Assembly: GCF_002799245.1 (NCBI RefSeq)
Contig: NZ_NEQV01000008.1
Span: 1-64,000 of the forward strand
Length of the DNA: 64,000 nt
DNA from: Stenotrophomonas maltophilia
GTDB lineage: Bacteria > Pseudomonadota > Gammaproteobacteria > Xanthomonadales > Xanthomonadaceae
Direction of reading: 5' to 3'
Position numbers and translations under genes: made by a program
In this document: positions 60,043 through 64,000 of the stretch, one piece after another
Numbering within the stretch: position 1 is the stretch's first letter
Layout of the letters: every line of letters begins with the position of its first letter
Notes under the pieces: model-generated
The model's database searches: none
Told to the model about the DNA's origin: nothing
Seen by the model: only the letters and a program-made list of their open reading frames with translations

Positions 60043-60076
60043 AAAAAAGCCTGATCTTTCGATCAGGCTTTTTTCT
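60043..60076 (-). terminator. tRNA operon terminator
   Basis: Stem GCCTGATC/GATCAGGC with a TTTC loop, flanked by A runs on one side and T runs on the other. In minus orientation it follows tRNA-Gln by 8 nt. Confidence 0.9.
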
Positions 60077-60084
60077 TTTTTGTT

Positions 60085-60159
60085 TGGCTGCCCCGGATGG
60101 ATTCGAACCACCGAATGCCTGAGTCAGAGTCAGGTGCCTTACCGCTTGGCGACGGGGCA
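60085..60159 (-). tRNA. tRNA-Gln (anticodon CUG)
   Basis: The 75-nt minus-strand gene has acceptor stem TGCCCCG/CGGGGCA, D-arm GCCAAGCGGTAAGGC, anticodon stem CCTGA/TCAGG with loop CTCTGAC (anticodon CTG), T-arm GTTCGAATC, discriminator G and encoded CCA. It follows tRNA-Met by 55 nt and is terminated just after. Confidence 0.95.
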
Positions 60160-60214
60160 AAACGTGTAACTATTTTCTCACTTTTCACATTGAAAAACAA
60201 CTTGTTTTTCAGTG

Positions 60215-60291
60215 TGGTGGCTATGGGTGGACTCGAACCACCGACCCCAGCATTATGAGTGCTGTGCTCTAACCGGCTGAGCTACATAGCC
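60215..60291 (-). tRNA. tRNA-Met, elongator (anticodon CAU)
   Basis: The 77-nt gene has acceptor stem GGCTATG/CATAGCC, D-arm GCTCAGCCGGTTAGAGC, anticodon stem CAGCA/TGCTG with loop CTCATAA, T-arm GGTTCGAGTCC and encoded ACCA. The A-starting discriminator and the GGCTAYG acceptor match elongator tRNA-Met rather than tRNA-Ile2. It lies upstream of tRNA-Gln in one transcript. Confidence 0.93.
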
Positions 60292-60305
60292 TTGGTGAGC
60301 CCGCT

Positions 60306-60334
60306 ATTCTGCGGATGTGTATCGACCCTGTCAA
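60306..60334 (-). promoter_or_regulatory. Promoter of the tRNA-Met/tRNA-Gln operon
   Basis: On the minus strand a consensus TTGACA (60334-60329) and CAGAAT (60311-60306) are spaced 17 bp, placing the start about 7 nt before tRNA-Met. Confidence 0.7.
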
Positions 60335-60412
60335 CACTTTTGTGCCGTGCTTGTGGGCCGACAGAGGGCATGGGATAGTCCCGGCCAGTAGATTTTCTTA
60401 GGAGTCCGCATC

Positions 60413-61036
60413 GTGATCGATCCGGACGGCTATCGACCGAACGTCGGCATCGTGCTGATGCGGCAGGACGGCCAGGTGTTCTGGGCACGACGTGTGCGCC
60501 GGGACGGCTGGCAGTTCCCGCAGGGTGGCATGAACACCGACGAGACGCCTGTCGAGGCCATGTATCGTGAACTGCAGGAAGAGACCGGCCTGCTGCCTGA
60601 GCATGTGGAAGTGCTCGGGGCGACGCCCGGCTGGCTGCGCTACAAGCTGCCGGCGCGGGCGATCCGCCGCAATGAGCGGCAGGTCTGCATCGGCCAGAAG
60701 CAGGTCTGGTTCCTGCTGCGCCTGACCGGTGACGAATCGCATGTGCAGCTGGACCATACCGACTCGCCCGAATTCGACCACTGGCGTTGGGTGGACTTCT
60801 GGTACCCGGTGGAGCACGTGGTGATGTTCAAGCGTGGCGTCTATGCGCGCGCGCTGCGACATCTGGCGCCGTTGGCACGCGGGGTGGCCGGGCAGGGCGT
60901 TACCGCCATGCCCAAGAGCGCTGCCGAGGCCTGGATGCCGGGCCATGCGGCCGGCCACGACAGGCCCCGCAAGCGCACGCCCAAGCGCGGTGGCTATTGG
61001 CCGCGCAAGGCCAAGGGAGAGCCGGGGGCGGTCTGA
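60413..61036 (+). CDS. rppH: RNA pyrophosphohydrolase
   Basis: A 207-aa Nudix enzyme that removes pyrophosphate from 5' ends of mRNA, starting decay. The Nudix box is GGMNTDETPVEAMYRELQEETGL, preceded by DGYRPNVGIVLMRQDGQVFWARRVRRDGWQFPQ. The start is GTG 60413 with SD AGGAGT. A basic C-terminal tail (HDRPRKRTPKRGGYWPRKAKGE) makes it about 30 residues longer than E. coli RppH. It overlaps a small membrane protein gene by one base. Confidence 0.95.
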   Translation: MIDPDGYRPNVGIVLMRQDGQVFWARRVRRDGWQFPQGGMNTDETPVEAMYRELQEETGLLPEHVEVLGATPGWLRYKLPARAIRRNERQVCIGQKQVWFLLRLTGDESHVQLDHTDSPEFDHWRWVDFWYPVEHVVMFKRGVYARALRHLAPLARGVAGQGVTAMPKSAAEAWMPGHAAGHDRPRKRTPKRGGYWPRKAKGEPGAV

Positions 61037-61338
61037 TGCGGAGGCCGCGCAGACCGCGGGCCGATCAGTCACACCGCACCCCCGCCGGGTATTTCCAGCA
61101 GGGCCTGGCTGTCCGGCTGGCCAGCCTGCCCTGGGTGGCGATGTGCGTGGTGGCGCTCGGCGACATCGCAGGGCTGCCGCTTGCGCTGGGCTTGGGCCTC
61201 ACCCTGGCGACCTGCGCCGGTGCCCTGTACCTGGCGGACTACCTGCTGCGCCTGAGAGCGGCAGGCGGCGGCCTCCACTGGCTGATCATCTTCTTCAGCA
61301 CGCCGGTGCTGGCGCTGCTGTGTTCAATCGGAGCCTGA
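61036..61338 (+). CDS. Small membrane protein coupled to rppH
   Basis: A 100-aa protein whose ATG overlaps the rppH stop (TGATG). After a basic start (MRRPRRPRADQSHR) come three hydrophobic segments: LASLPWVAMCVVALGDIAGLPLALGLGLTLATCAGALYLADYLL and HWLIIFFSTPVLALLCSIG. No family recognised. Translational coupling supports it as real. Confidence 0.7.
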   Translation: MRRPRRPRADQSHRTPAGYFQQGLAVRLASLPWVAMCVVALGDIAGLPLALGLGLTLATCAGALYLADYLLRLRAAGGGLHWLIIFFSTPVLALLCSIGA

Positions 61339-61346
61339 ACCGTATC

Positions 61347-61396
61347 GAGAATGGTTCAGGTCTCTGATTGACAACCATTCTCGTTTCCATTGGAAT
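61347..61396 (+). promoter_or_regulatory. bfd promoter with inverted-repeat operator
   Basis: A consensus TTGACA (61368-61373) and TGGAAT (61391-61396) are spaced 17 bp in front of bfd. A perfect 10-bp inverted repeat GAGAATGGTT (61347-61356) and AACCATTCTC (61373-61382) brackets the -35. Iron-responsive control (Fur) is expected for bfd; the arms resemble GAGAATG..CATTCTC Fur-type half sites but with a wider spacing. Confidence 0.6.
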
Positions 61397-61438
61397 AGCC
61401 AACAGGCCGCTTCTGGCCTGCCAGCCCGGTTCCCGCCT

Positions 61439-61648
61439 GTGTACGTCTGCATCTGCAACGGAGTCACCGACCACCAGATCCGCGAAGCCGCCAGCAATGG
61501 CGTCAGTACGGTGGCCGAGCTGACCATGCGTACGGGGTGTGGTGCCACCTGCGGTTCCTGCCTGGACATGGCCGGCGACCTGCTGGCCAAGGCACGTGCG
61601 ACCCACGATCTGCCGCTGCCGGTATTGGGCCTGGCCCAGGTCGCCTGA
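61439..61648 (+). CDS. bfd: Bacterioferritin-associated ferredoxin
   Basis: A 69-aa [2Fe-2S] ferredoxin delivering electrons to bacterioferritin for iron release. Cluster ligands fit C4, C6 and CxxC (C38, C41), with an extra Cys34: MYVCICNGVTDHQIREA and RTGCGATCGSCLDMAGDLL. Start GTG 61439; no strong SD. bfr follows 143 bp downstream. Confidence 0.95.
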   Translation: MYVCICNGVTDHQIREAASNGVSTVAELTMRTGCGATCGSCLDMAGDLLAKARATHDLPLPVLGLAQVA

Positions 61649-61732
61649 TCGCCTTTTTCGCGGTGCGTTGACGCCGCGCTTTCGCAACCTTCACGTGCGG
61701 CCGCGCAGGCCAATGCGCACGATTCGCGTTCC

Positions 61733-61760
61733 TTCACGACTGCACGCAAGGCGTTAAAGT
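61733..61760 (+). promoter_or_regulatory. Candidate bfr promoter
   Basis: TTCACG (61733-61738) and TAAAGT (61755-61760) are spaced 16 bp, about 31 nt before the bfr start. Separate control of bfr from bfd would allow opposite iron responses. Confidence 0.4.
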
Positions 61761-61791
61761 GCCTGCGTTTTCAGCGTGCAGGAGCACCCCC

Positions 61792-62262
61792 ATGAAGGGC
61801 GACACCAAGGTCATCGAATTCCTCAACAAGGTCCTCTACAACGAGCTGACCGCGATCAACCAGTACTTCCTGCACGCCAAGATGCTGAAGAACTGGGGCA
61901 TCAAGGAACTGGCCGAACACGAGTACAAGGAATCGATCGACGAGATGAAGCATGCCGACATGCTCGCCGACCGCATCCTGTTCCTTGAAGGCCTGCCGAA
62001 CTTCCAGGCGCTGGGCAAGCTGCGCATCGGCGAGAACCCGACCGAGATCCTGCAGTGCGACCTGTCGCTGGAACGCGATGGCGTGGTCACCCTGCGCGAG
62101 GCCGTGGCCTACTCCGATTCGGTTGGCGACTACGTCAGCCGCCAGCTGTTCGTGAAGATCCTCGACTCGGAAGAAGAGCACATCGACTGGCTTGAAACCC
62201 AGCTCGACCTGATCGAGCGCATCGGCGAGCCGAAGTACCTGCTGAGCAAGCTGGAAGAGTGA
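61792..62262 (+). CDS. bfr: Bacterioferritin
   Basis: A 156-aa heme-containing ferritin forming a 24-mer iron store. The heme-ligand Met52 is present in ESIDEMKHADMLADRI. The ferroxidase ligands Glu18 (LYNELTAINQYF), Glu51 and His54 (EMKH) and the C-terminal pair in SEEEHIDWLETQLDLI are intact. Start ATG 61792, SD AGGAG. This is the active heme-binding type, consistent with the Bfd partner. Confidence 0.96.
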   Translation: MKGDTKVIEFLNKVLYNELTAINQYFLHAKMLKNWGIKELAEHEYKESIDEMKHADMLADRILFLEGLPNFQALGKLRIGENPTEILQCDLSLERDGVVTLREAVAYSDSVGDYVSRQLFVKILDSEEEHIDWLETQLDLIERIGEPKYLLSKLEE

Positions 62263-62263
62263 G

Positions 62264-64000
<1,737 letters not shown>

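Larger units (their letters stand above)
59610..60084. other. Non-coding region between rpsI and tRNA-Gln
   Basis: This 475-bp stretch contains the rpsI terminator, a directly repeated 129-bp unit, and the tRNA terminator. Open frames across it translate the repeats into simple, repetitive peptides and are not convincing genes. Confidence 0.7.

Noticed and set aside
59662..60111. 149-aa minus-strand frame with duplicated peptide
   Set aside because: The duplication is the 129-bp DNA repeat itself, and the frame runs into the tRNA-Gln gene.

Overview
The window is 64 kb of GC-rich chromosome that I read as a member of the Stenotrophomonas maltophilia complex (Xanthomonadaceae). The evidence is the Xanthomonas-type regulator Clp, the gene content and order, and dozens of short palindromes that start with GTAG and end with CTAC. 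Those palindromes are the SMAG type of REP element typical of this genus. Almost everything is core chromosome: I see no prophage, integrase, IS transposase, plasmid or CRISPR array.

Layout from left to right. 0-5.7 kb: a RIO/InaA-like kinase and the lipid A hydroxylase gene lpxO, then the divergent polyamine genes speE and speA. 5.8-11.7 kb: a PepSY/two-component operon with a divergent PepSY protein, an unknown secreted protein, and an FAD oxidoreductase/lipocalin pair. 11.7-23.2 kb: a DUF3772-MscS channel, opgB (glucan decoration), a UbiB-type kinase, a DUF808 protein, a diguanylate cyclase, a Rossmann protein with a WYL regulator, and a VOC protein. 23.3-27.3 kb: a branched-chain 2-oxoacid dehydrogenase operon (E1 alpha, E1 beta, an SH3-like protein, E2). 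27.5-35.4 kb: aromatic amino acid catabolism (kynA; a MarR regulator divergent from hppD; hmgA) together with a POT peptide transporter. 36-44 kb: two envelope proteins of unknown role, a Ca2+/Na+ exchanger and the complete six-gene mrp Na+/H+ antiporter operon. 44-48.8 kb: a DUF962 protein, purC, a J-domain protein, rpe, a spermidine-acetyltransferase-like GNAT and a lipid kinase. 48.9-54.6 kb: trpE, a SIMPL protein, trpGDC and a HAD phosphatase. 54.7-58.6 kb: a TSUP transporter, clp divergent from speD, the guanidinium exporter gene gdx, and coq7. 58.7-64 kb: rplM-rpsI, two tRNAs, rppH, bfd, bfr, and the C-terminal part of a hybrid histidine kinase that runs off the right edge.

How the genes work together. 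Polyamine metabolism recurs: speA, speE, speD, an SSAT-like acetyltransferase, and gdx for guanidinium. Tyrosine breakdown (hppD, hmgA) and tryptophan breakdown (kynA) sit beside branched-chain keto-acid oxidation. Tryptophan synthesis lies about 20 kb away, with what looks like its own Trp-codon leader.

Most notable signals: (1) a leader reading frame with four Trp codons (WWRWW) overlapping the trpE start, plus a 10-nt anti-Shine-Dalgarno segment upstream of those codons; (2) a four-residue gap in the hinge of the global regulator Clp; (3) an orphan minus-strand terminator with stacked hairpins that looks like an unannotated small RNA; (4) an 11-bp perfect inverted repeat between speE and speA; (5) a hairpin-rich leader ending in a terminator just upstream of gdx; (6) a SMAG-like palindrome inside the coding sequence of the hybrid kinase. 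Start codons were adjusted by Shine-Dalgarno (SD) position and family N-termini; several are TTG or GTG.
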